NCBI GenBank assembly: GCA_029582165.1
Contig: CM055877.1
Span: forward strand, 6,873,855-6,937,854
Reading direction: 5' to 3'
DNA: 64,000 bases
Source of the DNA: Portulaca oleracea
Lineage: Eukaryota > Streptophyta > Magnoliopsida > Caryophyllales > Portulacaceae
In this document: positions 22,928 through 34,834 of the stretch, piece by piece
Position numbering within the stretch: the stretch's first letter is position 1
Layout of the letters: each line of letters begins with the position of its first letter
The notes under the pieces: generated by a model
Database searches by the model: none
Seen by the model: only the letters and a program-made list of their open reading frames with translations
What the model was told of the DNA's origin: nothing
Translations under genes and position numbers: made by a program

Positions 22928-24180
22928 ATGTCGGACGTGAACGGTACTCAACCTAACCACGGTACTCGGGAGCGCCATGCAGTGCGAACAACGGCCTCAA
23001 ACCGCGACTGAATTTCGTCAGCGCCTTCCTCATTTGATATCCGGGCCAAGTACAGCAGCACCGGGGAACGACCTAGCCAGCATGCTGATGATTGAGATGC
23101 TTAACAAGCACGAGGATTTACTGAAGAGGGTAGTGGATCGACAAGGAGGAGAAAGGGAGAGTGATCCCTCCGCTCTCCTCCAAAGGTTCAATAGCTTCAA
23201 CCCGCTTACAGGTAGTGACCCAAAGTCTTTGAAGATTGGGTTAGGGAAATTGAGAAGATTTTCGACACCACACGCTGTCCTGAGGAGTTAAGGGTGGATT
23301 TTTCTGCTTACCACCTGAAGGAAGAGGCCGATTTGTGGTGGGCCAGTGTGAAGGAAATAAGAACTGAACCGGGTTTCGACTGGAACCACTTTAAGGTTGT
23401 GCTAAAGGATCGATTTTACCCAATTTCTCTCCAGAAGGCAAAAGAAAAAGAATTTATGAATCTGCGTCAAGGGGAAACTAGCGTGCTCGCCTACTCTGCA
23501 AAGTTCACTGAACTATCTCGTTTTGCATCTGCTTTGGTAGCCACTGAGCAGCTAAGGATGGACCGTTTCTGGGATGGATTGAATTGCAAGATTCAGGATC
23601 GCATGTCATCACGGGAGTTCACGTCTTATCAGAACATGCTGAACGTTGCCCTCACTGTAGAAAGGGTGATGAATGACATGGAACGACAGTTAGGCATACA
23701 GGGGCAAAAGAGGAAAGAGCCACCCCGTTTTAACCCACCTCAACCCTATCAGGAAAAGAGGTTCCGCCCCAACAACTGGCAAAACAACCAACCTTCGGGA
23801 CGTGGACCAACCCATGTACCTATTTGTGGGATTTGTGGTCGACCTGGCCATCTTGCTAGGAATTGTAGATCAGGAGCCGCAAAGGGAGGATGCTTTAAAT
23901 GTGGGAGTCTTCAGCATCACATCAGGCAATGCCCTTTACAGAACTCAGGGGGTAATAATGGTGGAAATAATGGAAACCATGGGAATAACGGGAATTGGAG
24001 AGCCCCGCAGACAACATATCAAAATCGGGGAGGCTATAATGGGAATCAAAGGTCACAACAACAAAGCGGGATGGTTCGGTGGAAATCGAAACAACCAAGG
24101 AAGGCGGCAAACCCGCCTCGTCATGCAACAACCATCGCGCAGAGGCGGGTATATGTAATGAGGAAAGAAGAGGTGAGAAT
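22928..24180 (+). pseudogene. Gypsy gag with two CCHC zinc knuckles (frameshifted)
   Basis: Starts MSDVNGTQPNHGTRERHAV at 22928, then shifts frame near 23000 and again near 23290. The main piece (from 23294) holds the retrotransposon gag domain (EEADLWWASVKE, FYPISLQKAKEKEFMNLRQG, YSAKFTELSRFA, MDRFWDGL) and two knuckles, CGICGRPGHLARNC and CFKCGSLQHHIRQC, in a Gly/Asn-rich tail. It formed the element's capsid/nucleocapsid. Pol follows without a clear separate start, as usual for plant chromovirus-like elements. Confidence 0.92.
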
Positions 24181-24600
24181 GAAGCGGAGCGTTGTGAGGT
24201 ATCTTCTCTCTCCTCTACACTATCTGTTTTGTTTGATTCGGTGCTAGTCATTCTTTTGTTGACGAGCTATAGTAGAGAAGGCTAAGATGAAACCCTCGGA
24301 GAATAGTAAGCCTATGTGCAGCCCTACCGGGGATACCATTAGTTGTGGGGAGTTATATGGTGGATGTCCTATAGTGATAGCAGGACAGGAGTTTGAGGCC
24401 GACCTTTATATGTTTGACCTAATGGAGTTCGACGTTATTTTGGGGATGGACTGGTTATCAAAATATAGAGCTCAGATAGATTGTTATAAGCAAAAGGTGA
24501 CCTTAATGGGACCGAACGGAAAGAAGGTAGTACATTGGAGTGATAGGCATCTTCAGAGTGTGCGGATCATCTCTGCCCTCAAGGCCCAGAGGTTGTTGGG
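24181..24600 (+). pseudogene. Gypsy aspartic protease, broken at its active site
   Basis: The active-site region near 24230-24270 reads VLFDS in one frame and GASHSF in the next: one base is missing within the active-site triplet region at about 24240. A further frameshift precedes 24287, after which the C-terminal half follows (FEADLYMFDLMEFDVILGMD, then WLSKYRAQIDC). The Asp is encoded but the domain cannot be read through. Confidence 0.85.
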
Positions 24601-24619
24601 TCAAGGTTGTGAAGGATTT

Positions 24620-25450
24620 CTATGCAACGTAATCGACAACAAGGTGGAGGAGCTTACGATTGAGAATATCCCGGTAGTGCGGGAGTATTCTGATGTATTT
24701 CCGGAGGAGATCCCGGGTCTGCCTCCAATCAGAGAGGTAGATTTTTGCATCGATTTGGGCAGGGCGCTTTGTTTCAAAGCCCCATATCGCATGGCGCCCA
24801 GAGCTTAAGGAGTTGAAGACTCGGCTAGACGGTATTAGAAAGGGTATATCAGACCCAAAGACGTCACCATGGGAGCACTGTCTTGTTCGTGAAGAAGAAA
24901 GATGGTAGCATGAGATTGTGCATCGATTACCGGGAGTTGAACAAGATTACCATCAAGAATCGTTATCCTCTACCTCGTATTGATGATCTTTTCGATCAGT
25001 TGCGAGGAGCAACAACGTTTTCTAAGATAGACCTGAGGTCAGGTTATCACCAGTTGAGGATTCGCGAAGAAGATATCTCTAAAACCGCATTCCGAACTCG
25101 GTATGGCCATTATGAGTTCGTGGTAATGCCTTTTGGGCTTACAAATGCCCCAGTCGCTTTCATGGATTTGAACAGAGTGTTCGAGCCGTTCCTGGATAAG
25201 TTTGTAGTGGTGTTCATCGACGACATATTGGTATATTCAGGGACACGGGAGGAGCATGCGAATCATCTGAGAGAAGTATTGACGACTCTAAGGAGCAACA
25301 AGCTTTATGCGAAGCTTAAGAAGTGTGAGTTTTGGTTGGAACAAGTAGCGTTCTTAGGACATGTGGTGTCTAAGGAAGGAGTGGCGATAGACCCTCAAAG
25401 GTGGAGGCCATCACCAAGTGGCGACACAGAAGAATGCCACGGAGATTAGG
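24620..25450 (+). pseudogene. Gypsy reverse transcriptase (broken)
   Basis: The N-terminal lead IENIPVVREYSDVFPEEIPG is followed by a stop/frameshift at about 24800. The core at 24883-25449 reads [35 protein letters not shown], the catalytic FIDDILVYS and [15 protein letters not shown]. One residue seems missing in FMDLNRVF relative to the usual family motif. The downstream connection frame is shifted after about 25400. Confidence 0.93.
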
Positions 25451-25479
25451 AGTTTTCGGGTTTGGCGGTATTATAGGAA

Positions 25480-25850
25480 GTTAAATGCAAGATTTCTCAA
25501 AAATCGCCACCCCGTTGACCAATTTGACTCAGAAGTCAATAAAGTTCGCATGGTCGAAAAAATGTGAGCAAGCATTCCAGGAGTTGAAGAAGAGGCTTAC
25601 CTCGGCCCCTATTCTTGCTTTACCTCAAGGGAACAAAGGTTTTGTTATCTGATGCGCATCGCATGGTGGATTGGGTTGTGTGCTCATGCAGGAAGGGAAG
25701 GTGATTGCATATGCATCCAGGCAACTGAAGACGCATGAGAAGAATTACCCCACTCATGACCTGGAGTTGGCAGCAGTGGTTTTTGCGCTTAAGATTTGGA
25801 GGCATTATCTTTATGGAGTACACTGCGAGATATTCACAGACCAAGATGTA
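25480..25850 (+). pseudogene. Gypsy RNase H, truncated
   Basis: After a frameshift, phrases LTNLTQKSIKFAWS and CEQAFQELKKRL appear, then [41 protein letters not shown] and HCEIFTD. Similarity stops at about 25845, where minus-strand copia integrase begins. The gypsy integrase, any chromodomain and the 3' LTR are absent. Confidence 0.88.
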
Positions 25851-26408
25851 TTGTTCTTCCATAGCCCTACATTTGAGAACATGCAACGTGCTTTTCTCTA
25901 TGAGTGTCCAGTTGATTCTCTCAACTACACCATTTTGCTGAGGTTTACCCACCAGTATTCGATCCCTAGCCATCTCATGCTCTTCACAGAACTCAGTAAA
26001 CTCAAAATTAACAAGCCGCAACCCATTGTCTGTCCTAAGTTTCTTAATCTTCTTGCATGTCTGGTTCGTCATTAAAGCTTTGAACTTATTAAAGTATGAG
26101 AATGTCTTATTCTTGTGCTGCAGGAAGTAAACTCATGTCTTCCTCGAGAAGTCATCCACGGATGTCAACATGTAGCGCTTGCCACCCAAAGATGGCACTC
26201 TAGCAGGACCCCAAAAATCCGAGTGAATGTAATCGAAGATCCCTGTAGTTGTATGCATAGCCTGGGAGAAACTGACCCTCTACAGTTTCCTATAGACACA
26301 ATGGTCACAAAACTCCAACTTGCCAATCTGTGCACCTCCAAGATATTCTTTCTTTCTCAGCATTGACATCCTCTTCTCCCCCAAGTGGCCCAGCCTTATA
26401 TGCCATAT
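25845..26408 (-). pseudogene. Copia GAG-pre-integrase and integrase core, fragments
   Basis: Read on the minus strand from 26408: WHIRLGHLGEKRMSMLRKKE and IGKLEFCDHCVYRK (zinc-binding HHCC region). Further in come [20 protein letters not shown], then [17 protein letters not shown], carrying the second Asp and the Glu of the D-D-E triad. Sequence ends at the gypsy junction near 25845. Frame breaks separate the two parts. Confidence 0.9.
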
Positions 26409-27014
26409 GATACGCCGCAAGTGCACAGGTGTACGTGTAGTAGGTATCAAGGTCGTTCCCACATAGATTTGCTCGACAAACTCACCAAACTAGCCCTCTA
26501 ATTGATTGCTAAGTCGGTCGGGTTTTGTTTCGGATCAAACTAATTCTATTGCTATTCACTACTAAAGGCAAACAAACAACTATTCACACAAGTTACGAGA
26601 TTAATTAATCAATGAAAAAAAAAACGTTCAAGGGACAAACCTAAGTCACTCTATGAATCAAACAAGTGGATTGCACATGAACGTCACTAATTTGGTATAT
26701 TTTAGGGTTGATAATCGCATAAAGTCTTTCGTAGCGAGCTTTTGACAATGAAACGAATTGGTTCGTAAAATCAATCACCTAGTTTCGTGGTTATTTCAAC
26801 TTTATTGAAGTTAAAGATTGAATTATCAAAAAACTCCTAATTACAAAATCCTCTATATCTAGTTCATTTTATAATTAGTCTATCCTAACTCCTAAGGGTT
26901 CTTATTATTGAATTTCTCCGTTCGGTACTTCATTCAACAATCTAATTTCATATTCTTGATGGGCAGTCAAAAACAATGACAAACATAATCATAGGATAAA
27001 TAAAATGCATTCAA
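26409..27014. repeat. GATACGCC dispersed repeat, copy 1
   Basis: Starts GATACGCCGCAAGTGCAC exactly where copia similarity ends. Shares TAATTGATTGCTAAGTCGGTCG, AATCGCATAAAGTCTT, CAATCACCTAGTTTCGTGG and AAATGCATTCAAA with 61680-62256. Non-coding; the class is not known to me. Only the sharp start is secure. Confidence 0.8.
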
Positions 27015-27391
27015 ACTAGATTAACATATTCTAATTTTTTTTTCAATAAGATGAAACGATTGCATTGAAGTTCTTACTCTATTTTTTTTTTTTTCAATAA
27101 GTAGTCCAGTCAAATTAAACAACTCCTAGCTGGCAGCTACAAATGTCAAATGTTTATAAATAAACTAATTATCACGTGCCAGAAAGTGGCCTGAAGTGGC
27201 ACATAACTAATGGATAAACGTGTCACAATGTAGAAAATGTGAGACTTACATTTATTTACTCTAATTAATTTGTTTGGAATTCAACCAAATTAAATAGCCT
27301 GTAAATTTAAATTTCCAGTTGCATGCATGCATGGCTGCAGCTTAATTTGACTATAAAATGGCGCAATTCAGGTATCAAATTACAATAATTC

Positions 27392-27637
27392 TTATATAAA
27401 ACCGTCTTACCATAAATTTATCACAAGACGTATAATTTTGTGGTGACTATTTATCAATAGAGGGGATGACTAATGATTTATTTAAATTGACTTAGATAAA
27501 AGTCACCCCATAATAAATTATTAGTCGTATTCGTGTTAAAAAGTCATTATAATATCACTTATTAATCATAGTAAAATATTAAAAATATCACCTTATAAGG
27601 AGTGTGTCTCACTATAAATTTACGTGAGACGGTCTTA
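27392..27637. mobile_element. MITE with TATAAAACCGTCTTAC / GTGAGACGGTCTTA ends
   Basis: The ends are imperfect inverted repeats (ACCGTCTYAC) and both are followed inward by ATAAATTTA. The superfamily and target duplication are unresolved. Confidence 0.55.
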
Positions 27638-27774
27638 CGCTCGAATTTGCGATCAAATTAACAATGATTAAAAAATTACTTACTAGTAATGTACATTCAT
27701 TTTAACATTGTAATCAATTGCACAAGAATTAGGTGAACATACAATAACAAGAATAAATATAGAGTAATTAATAC

Positions 27775-27885
27775 GATGTGTGACGTGGCTCAATGATGTG
27801 TGACGTGGAAGGCGGAGGTTAGGTAGAAAATGTTGACGTGGACGCTATCATGTCTTCCATGTCACATATTATGAGCCACATCATC
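27775..27885. repeat. Inverted repeat, ~30-bp arms
   Basis: GTGGCTCAATGATGTGTGAC then GTGGAAG on the left is mirrored by CTTCCATGTCACATATTATG then AGCCAC on the right. The left arm is also an internal direct repeat (GATGTGTGACGTGG twice). Confidence 0.7.
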
Positions 27886-28419
27886 TTTTTGATGAGTTAA
27901 AACCATAACAATTCGACGGTGTACTGTTAGAGGAAAATATGTCAATAGTTCGTACTGCTAGTGTCCAAGAAAAAAGATGTTTTATAACTATTAATTAATT
28001 GATACTACATAGTTATTCTTGAAGCACCTCTCGAATAAATTGTTAAATTTTGACCAAACATATATATTATGTAAATATACTTTATCTTTTACTTTCAAGA
28101 CCAGGGTATCGAGCTACTTTTATAATTAGGTAAAAGACCTTCAAATTTACACGTAAACATTAAAACTTGTGTTTGGTGCATGCAACATAATGCAACTTAA
28201 ATGAACAAAAAGGAGAATCCAATTTTTTTGAAAAGATGTAACAAAAAAGAAAACAATTGTCCTAATAAACAACGACAAACTACACTGTAATTTCATTGAA
28301 AACCACTCAAAAAAGGTAAAAATGAAATGGACACAACACCAACAACAAAATTTGGAAGAATCCAAAGAAATCTAGATAAATAAATATGGTGGAACACTCA
28401 TTGAAAATTACTCATTTCC

Positions 28420-28975
28420 TAGTTTTTTTTCTTTTTTGAATCCAGATAAAAGAGTACAACGGAGTTTAGAGGATTCATTTCAAAAGACGTCCCCAAAATT
28501 ATCATGAAACAAAATATAAGAAGAATTAAAAGCAGGGTTATGACTCCAAACGTCCAAGGTTTGAGTGGAGTGTCCCTATTAGCTAACCAGCCCGCTGCCA
28601 TATTGGCTTCTCTAAAGTATATTGGACCGAAAACATATCAAACTATTGTGAAAAGTTCTTGATATCTTTAATAATCATATCTATTTGCCACAGAACTTTG
28701 AATACCCCATGGATTGTCTGGATAAGAGTATTCAATCTGAAATCTCTTGTAGCCTGAAGAGAATGTTGAATCTCAAACTTCATAGCGAATGCCTCCGCAA
28801 TTAAGGAGACTAAGTTCGGAATGAACTTTAAAGTACAATGCTCGAAGAAGTCTTACAAGACAATCATGAATGACAAATCCAATTGCTGCCTCATGATAAT
28901 TAACAGAGCCATCATAGTTGAGTTTAGTCCAAATCAGTATTTGGATGCTCCCAATCAACAAGACCAATATGGTAG
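28420..28975 (-). pseudogene. LINE RNase H remnant
   Basis: Minus strand: KLNYDGSVNYHEAAIGFVIH (28940-28880) parallels the RNase H of the 9.2-10.06 kb LINE, and the domain end NMAAGWLANRD (about 28600-28565) follows, with an A-rich 3' end at 28440-28420. Stops and shifts in between make it inactive. Confidence 0.7.
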
Positions 28976-29135
28976 AAACGAACGAGAGACACACGACGAC
29001 CTTTCTGCTGGAAAGATGGAAAGACCCGAAAGGATCTTCTAAGTTCTAACTTGCCACTCTGCAAATCTCTTCTTCACATGGATGATAGCTCTAACATGAT
29101 TGAAAACGGAATTTTTGAATATACAGCCACTCTGT

Positions 29136-29137
<2 letters not shown>

Positions 29138-29174
<37 letters not shown>
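29138..29174. repeat. (ATT)12 microsatellite
   Basis: Uninterrupted 37-bp trinucleotide array. Confidence 0.95.
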
Positions 29175-29175
<1 letters not shown>

Positions 29176-29590
29176 AGATGTTGCATATATGCTCTAACAT
29201 CATGCTTTTAACAAGCTTACGTTATTACAATTATATTCTTAAAAAAGATGATAAATTTTGGTACAAGGTGGCCAATTTTGATCAAATCAGAATATATATG
29301 AATATCACAGTAAGACTTTTGAAAAGTTATCGATGTTGAAAGGAATAGACTTGACAAAAATTAGGTGACAAAAATTAGGTGGCTCCATGCCTTGCATAAT
29401 CATAATCAACGCATGGCATGCTCAAGTTGAAATTTTACACTACCCAAAAACAACTACAATTCAATATAGACAATGCTTACTTAGAATATGAGAAGATTTC
29501 TCAAATATAAATTAGGGATCGTTTTATTTTGATTAAAAAAATTGGGGAGTTTTATTTTTATTTATAGTTGTTCAGATACTGATTTTAGAA

Positions 29591-29874
29591 TAGGGGCATC
29601 CATTATTCGGTTTTGAACCCAATAAACTGAGAATCAAACCGAATTGAACCGGTCCAAACTGAACCAATTTTATTCGGTTAGGTTTTCGGTTTGAACTTTA
29701 GCCCTTATTCGATTTTCGGTTTGACTTGGTGCCGGTGAAAACCTCATATAGATGTGTGCATTAGGTTTTGAACCGAATAAACCAAGAACTGAACCAGTTT
29801 TATTCGGTTCAGTTTCGGTTTGGACTTTACCATCTTATTCGGTTCAATTCGATTTTGAACAGATGAACAGTCCT
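29591..29874. mobile_element. hAT-like MITE candidate, 284 bp
   Basis: TAGGGGCATCCAT at the left and ATGAACAGTCCTA at the right. TTTAGAA flanks the left end and lies just outside the right end (offset by 3), suggesting a shifted 8-bp duplication. The interior has two half-copies of GGTTTTGAACC / TTCGGTTCAGTTTCGG. Confidence 0.5.
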
Positions 29875-30541
29875 ATAATTTAGAAAATCTCTTCCCTCTA
29901 AGTTGCTTAGAAATGAAAATAGAAATACAAGACAGAACAATAATTTTTGTTTGAAGTGCCTTCACAAATAGCTTAATAATAATCAGAAAAACAAAAACAT
30001 GGTTCATAGATACCTTGTCTAAGGATATTCCATGAATGTCAAACTTATATTTTATATTTTTTTTTACAAAGGTAAATTCGGCTCATCCAAACTGAACCCC
30101 TATCTCATAGATACACCAATAAAACTTAATAACCCATGGGGGAGGGGGAAACCTAAGCCCAAACCCAAAGGCTTGGTTCATGATCTTACTCATCTCCGCA
30201 CAAGGAGACTTGCAAGTCATGAGAATCGATCCCATGAGCTCCAAAATACAAGTCATGTCAAACTCATATATCGTTAACTAACAACATAAGACTCGTTTTT
30301 TTATACGACGTGGTGCTGTACAATATCACAACTCGATATACTACTTAATATTCTTCCATTTCACCACACTTTACCACAATCATAACCAATATATCTTCTC
30401 ACTTTTCTCGCTCCTTACTTTTCTCCTCTACTTTCACACTTTCTCTTCTCACATACCACATCAACCACATTTTCTATAAATTTTACCATATATATATACC
30501 ATCTCACATTTTATCGCATTTTCTACAATTTCACCACACCC

Positions 30542-30715
30542 ACTGGCGAATCCCCATCTATCATGGGGGTGGCCATGGCCACTCCAGGCCAAGAAAAACA
30601 GAAAAAAATAGTAAAATTTAGGGGGAAAATTATGAATTTTATTTTATCATGTGAATCTAATAGTATAGTGGTCACCCCTATTCCGAACATCTAAATCCGC
30701 CACTGACTACACTAC
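30542..30715. mobile_element. Short element with CAGTGGCG-type ends
   Basis: ACTGGCGAATCCCC at the left and AATCCGCCACTG at the right are imperfect inverted repeats. The subterminal GGGGGTGGCCATGGCCAC is shared with 4052-4207. No secure target duplication. Confidence 0.5.
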
Positions 30716-30771
30716 ATCATTTTCACATCTTACCAACCGTATAAAATAACCGGGCACACGTAACTTATATA

Positions 30772-30811
30772 TACATACATACATACGTACATATATATAT
30801 ATATATATATA
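30772..30811. repeat. (CATA)n then (TA)n microsatellite
   Basis: CATA repeats run into an uninterrupted TA array of about 20 bp. Confidence 0.85.
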
Positions 30812-30829
30812 CTGTCATCACTACACAAC

Positions 30830-33000
30830 AATGACGTACGGAGGGGATTGACTACTTGAAAGTTGAACCCTTGATATCAAAGAGTAAAACAACATAATTA
30901 ACCTTTTTAAGGGCAGTTGTAGTATGTGATACGACAATAATAATACCCTTCACCGCCAAAAAAACAAAAAGACAATATATATAATCCCCCATCTTTGTCA
31001 TTTTACCCGTATTTTATGATTTCTAATATTTTTTTATGGCTGTCAAATTTCATTATAATGTTTTATCATGAAATTGCAAAATTATATTTTTGTGTATGAA
31101 TTTAGTTATATTGCTTTTATATAATGGATCATTGTATTTATTGAAAAAAAAGAGCTCAAAATTTTCAAATCTAAAATAAAATGAGGACGACAACAATAAT
31201 AATAACCTATAGTTTATTTGCAATTTCAACTGATTTCAAGACGCCTTTTCCCATATGGAGACTCCAACGAGTTTGATATGTAGTACTCTCTCCATTTTTT
31301 ATCTGATTTTTTGACTAATTTTTTCATTTCATATCATCTGTCATTTTCCAATCTTAATAAATATTATTTTTTTTTTATTTTACCCACAATATTTATTGAA
31401 CAAAATAGCAAAAATTTAATTTTAATTAAGTATAAATCAATCATGTTTCTATTAACTATCCCATTTACTTTTACCATCTTGATTTTTTTCCCCTACCCTT
31501 TAAAAATGACAAATAAGAAAAATGGAAGTGGTAAATTGAATTGGGACATTAATTTGGTCCGACAGATCAATTAAGACAAGCCAGCTATATATATGTACTG
31601 ATATATGTATAGATATACTAGTACTATATATGTATGCATATACGTCAACATTGCTCATCAATTGATTTAATTAAGTGCGTCGTAAGTACGTAATTAGCCA
31701 CTCGTCCACAGGTTAATTAGCCATGATCCATAGAATTGATCGATGATAATCATGCAATAATTTTGTATGTAAAAATGATCCTTGTTTATCTGTAAATGGA
31801 AGTCAAGCTTATAACTTGAATATTCTAGCTAGGTCTAAAAAGTTTGGTATAATAGTATACGATAAATTGCAATATGATATATGTCTTTGAGTATTTATTT
31901 GGATCTATTAATGTCGTAAATATTAAAAAAGATTATCAATATTTATTATAAAATTTATCATAATTTTATCAATATTTTATTATAAAATGTATTAATATTT
32001 TTAAAATTTATCAGTTCTGCGGATAAATTTTTCATATAAAAATTAGCCTAATTTAACATATGTGGTGGACTTAACAGTGTATGATAAAAGGCCAGTAGGC
32101 CCATAACATAATACTTGGTCTTTTGTACTAATCATTTAGCAACAAAATTCTCATGTTAATCATGAAATTAAAATTTATAGTCTTTTGTAGAGCCATCGAT
32201 AATTTATCCATTCGATAATTTGGATTTGTCTGATCAGGGAAAATCAGATATATTCAAAGAATTTATGTCTGAATTTTGACATTGATCAATTTGTCTAAAA
32301 AGTCACACAGTTTCTTCAAATTTCTATTATCTGAACCCGATTTAAACCTAGATTTATACCTGTCCGATTTGTCAGACTCGAAAAATATGCGAAAAACAGG
32401 ATACCCAACATCAAATTTTTATCCGATATCGAACTTATCCGACATCAATTTTTGTTGGAGATTACTTTTTTAAAAAAACGAAAAATAAAAAAAAAAAACT
32501 ACCCCTAGTGACATCAAATTTTGACAATTTACAAAGATAAACAATTAATGCATGAAAAGTTGCTTAAACTAACTTTTTCTTTCAGTGAGAAAAATGTGGG
32601 CGTATGTACGTAACAGCTATACACCTTGATTAAATGTTCCTTGCGGGACTAATTAATATTGAAATTAATATTTGAAATAATTAAAAATTAAAACTTAATT
32701 GATTTGATTCATTAATTTATCGTGCACAAATATGGAAAGATAGATACCAGATTAGAAGAACATGCATGCACACACAAAAACAAACACGAACATCCATCTA
32801 TTGACGCGTGGCTTTATATTCATACACAGCCGAAATATTATTACACCAAATTAAATTAAAATAAATGTGGCCAAAACAAAATATCAACGCAAAATCATAT
32901 TCATATCAACTTGAGAATGACACGTACGAATTATTGCCGAAAGTAGCAGTTAACTTATTAATAAACCCTCCTCATCACCAACATTAAATGTCTGCTTCTC
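30830..33000. other. Intergenic; decayed repeats only
   Basis: A partial Stowaway-like stretch (about 31289-31540) and a CCGA-rich stretch (about 32195-32480) are visible. No gene was seen. Two open frames (31311-31574, 32276-32473) fall inside these repeats. Confidence 0.45.
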
Positions 33001-33019
33001 ACCATAATATATATGATTA

Positions 33020-33236
33020 TTTAGAGCTAAAATAGATCTGAATTACTATATTCAAACTCAAAATATTTGTCAATTTAATTAAGTTTTGGTAGTTGATTAT
33101 TCACAAATTTTAATAAATTAGAACATAAAATTAATATCATGGTAATTTTTAGTGAGGTATCTTTCTAATAACGGTGATTTCGTATTGTAAGCTATTGTAA
33201 TTTGTGAGTAATCAACGGTCAAATAGACAAACATTT
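33020..33236. mobile_element. Stowaway-like MITE, degenerate
   Basis: Interior matches 41882-42094, 42836-43082 and 58274-58486 (TATCTTTCTAATAACGG, TAATTTGTGAGTAATCAACG) but the ends are decayed. Confidence 0.55.
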
Positions 33237-33290
33237 TGGAATGGATGTGGTAGATGTTATGTAGGTATTTTTTAAAAAATTTATTATAGG

Positions 33291-33683
33291 ATAATGATAT
33301 GTGTCTTGAATTAAGACGGTAATAATCATCTTGAATTATCCATAATTCATATTTTTGTAACTTTGGATAATATTTTCTCTAGTAATTGTATCTATTAATC
33401 GACTATAAGAATATTATAGCACTAATTAGCTAGGTCAACAAATAAAAATGACAAACCTAATTTTATCAACTATAGTAGAGGAAACACATTTTATGGATAG
33501 TTTTAGAATTTAAGAAAAAATAAAAAATTATTTTGATAGAGATTACAAATCATAATAACTCTCAAAGTAATCAAAATATATTTATAATAATTTAGATGTG
33601 GTTAATTTAATTTTTGACTGATGTAGGTGAAACTGAAGATAATTATAAGCCTCTTGATAGCACTTATCATTTTTCTTTATTAT
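33291..33683 (+). repeat. Palindrome-ended repeat family, copy 2
   Basis: Starts GATAATGATATGTGTCTTG (after a G at 33290), then a decayed hairpin AAGACGGTAATAATCATCTT. Matches copy 1 along its length (AGCTAGGTCAACAAATA, AATCATAATAACTCTCAAAG). The right palindrome is eroded. Confidence 0.7.
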
Positions 33684-33974
33684 AAATAATTTATTATAAA
33701 TCCATACTATCGAAGGTTGAATAAGTATTTTCTTTGGTTAATTTGAGTTAAAGATACAGCTTGAAAACATATCTACAGTTGTGATGTAGATAGGTTTTGA
33801 ACAATAATAAAGAACTTATCAGTGATTACTGTTGTTAGTAAATACTTAAAGTAAGTTGAGTGTATATACATGACAATGACTTGTGTTTTAAATCACGATT
33901 GATAATAACCATTTTGGATTGTTTATATATGTTTTAGTGATCGTAAATAACATTTTTCTTAGTAATTAGTAGAA

Positions 33975-34373
33975 CTAGCCTGTGTAAGGTACGAACACTT
34001 TTTTTTATACTACGTCCGTTCTTATATATTTGTTAAGTTGACTAAGTTTTAATCATTGATTATTTATAAATTATAATAATTATAATATTAAATTATCACC
34101 ATTGGAAGATACGTACATTACAAAAACTACAAGTTGTTTGTTATTATATTATATTATATTATATTATATTCAAGGGTAAAAAAGTAAATTCATGTGTGAA
34201 TACAAGGTACAAGACAGACAAGCAAGCAAATTGTTTGTTATTATATTATTATTCGAGGGAAAAATAGTAAATTTGTGTGTATGGACACAAACTAGAAGGC
34301 AGATAGGCAAACAAGCCGCTCAAACAAATTTTTCGGCCATCGCACGCTCTTTTATTGTATAGAAGCTAAGATT
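33975..34373 (-). mobile_element. Insert in copy 3; possible non-autonomous Helitron
   Basis: Begins with CTAG preceded by A on the plus strand (CTAG^T on the minus strand) and ends near TTTTATTGTATAGA, i.e. TCTATACAATAAAAG on the minus strand. Inside are two related TTGTTTGTTATTATATT units, a (TATTA)n tract (34144-34170) and GCCATCGCACGC. The hairpin is weak, so the class is uncertain. Confidence 0.35.
34144..34170. repeat. (TATTA)n microsatellite
   Basis: Five pentanucleotide units within the insert at 33975-34373. Confidence 0.85.
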
Positions 34374-34834
34374 AGTCATGCTTATCAACAATAAATGGGT
34401 AATATTATGGACTACATTGACCAATATAAATGATGATCTAATTGTGTCAGCTATAACAAAAAATACACATTTTATGAATAATTCAAATGTTATGACAAAG
34501 TATAAATATAAAATTAATTTTATATAGTTTATAAGTAGTAATAATCATTAAAGTAACGAAGGATACATCAATAATCGTTTGAATATGCTTAAAGGTAATT
34601 TTTAAATAAATAAAGTTCGTGATTAATAATAATTAGACCATTAATAACCATCTTGATTCAACACTCTTATTATCTTCAATACGTAACATTGAATGAAGTA
34701 CATAGATATCTGATTTTCGCATGAACTAATTAATTAAGTCAAGCCATCATCGTCATGAATTTTTAATCATGTAATAGTTAGAGATAACAGAGTCTCTAAA
34801 ATTCATATAGATCGGAAGAGTTAGAGATAACATA

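Larger units (their letters stand above)
17329..26408 (-). mobile_element. Ty1/copia element (minus strand), broken by a gypsy insertion
   Basis: Read from high to low coordinates: GAG-pre-integrase and integrase remnants (26408-25845), then a gypsy insert (about 25845-19680), then reverse transcriptase and RNase H (19679-18041), a polypurine tract (AAGGTGGATAT next to 17943) and the 3' LTR (17943-17329). The 5' end is cut sharply at 26408 by the GATACGCC repeat. About 200 codons between integrase core and reverse transcriptase are absent, so the nest also involved a deletion. Confidence 0.85.
33871..34673 (+). repeat. Palindrome-ended repeat family, copy 3, interrupted
   Basis: Starts GACAATGACTTGTG and ends with TTAATAACCATCTTGATTCA then ACACTCTTATTATC. 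The two halves rejoin around about 400 bp of foreign DNA (about 33975-34373). Confidence 0.65.
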
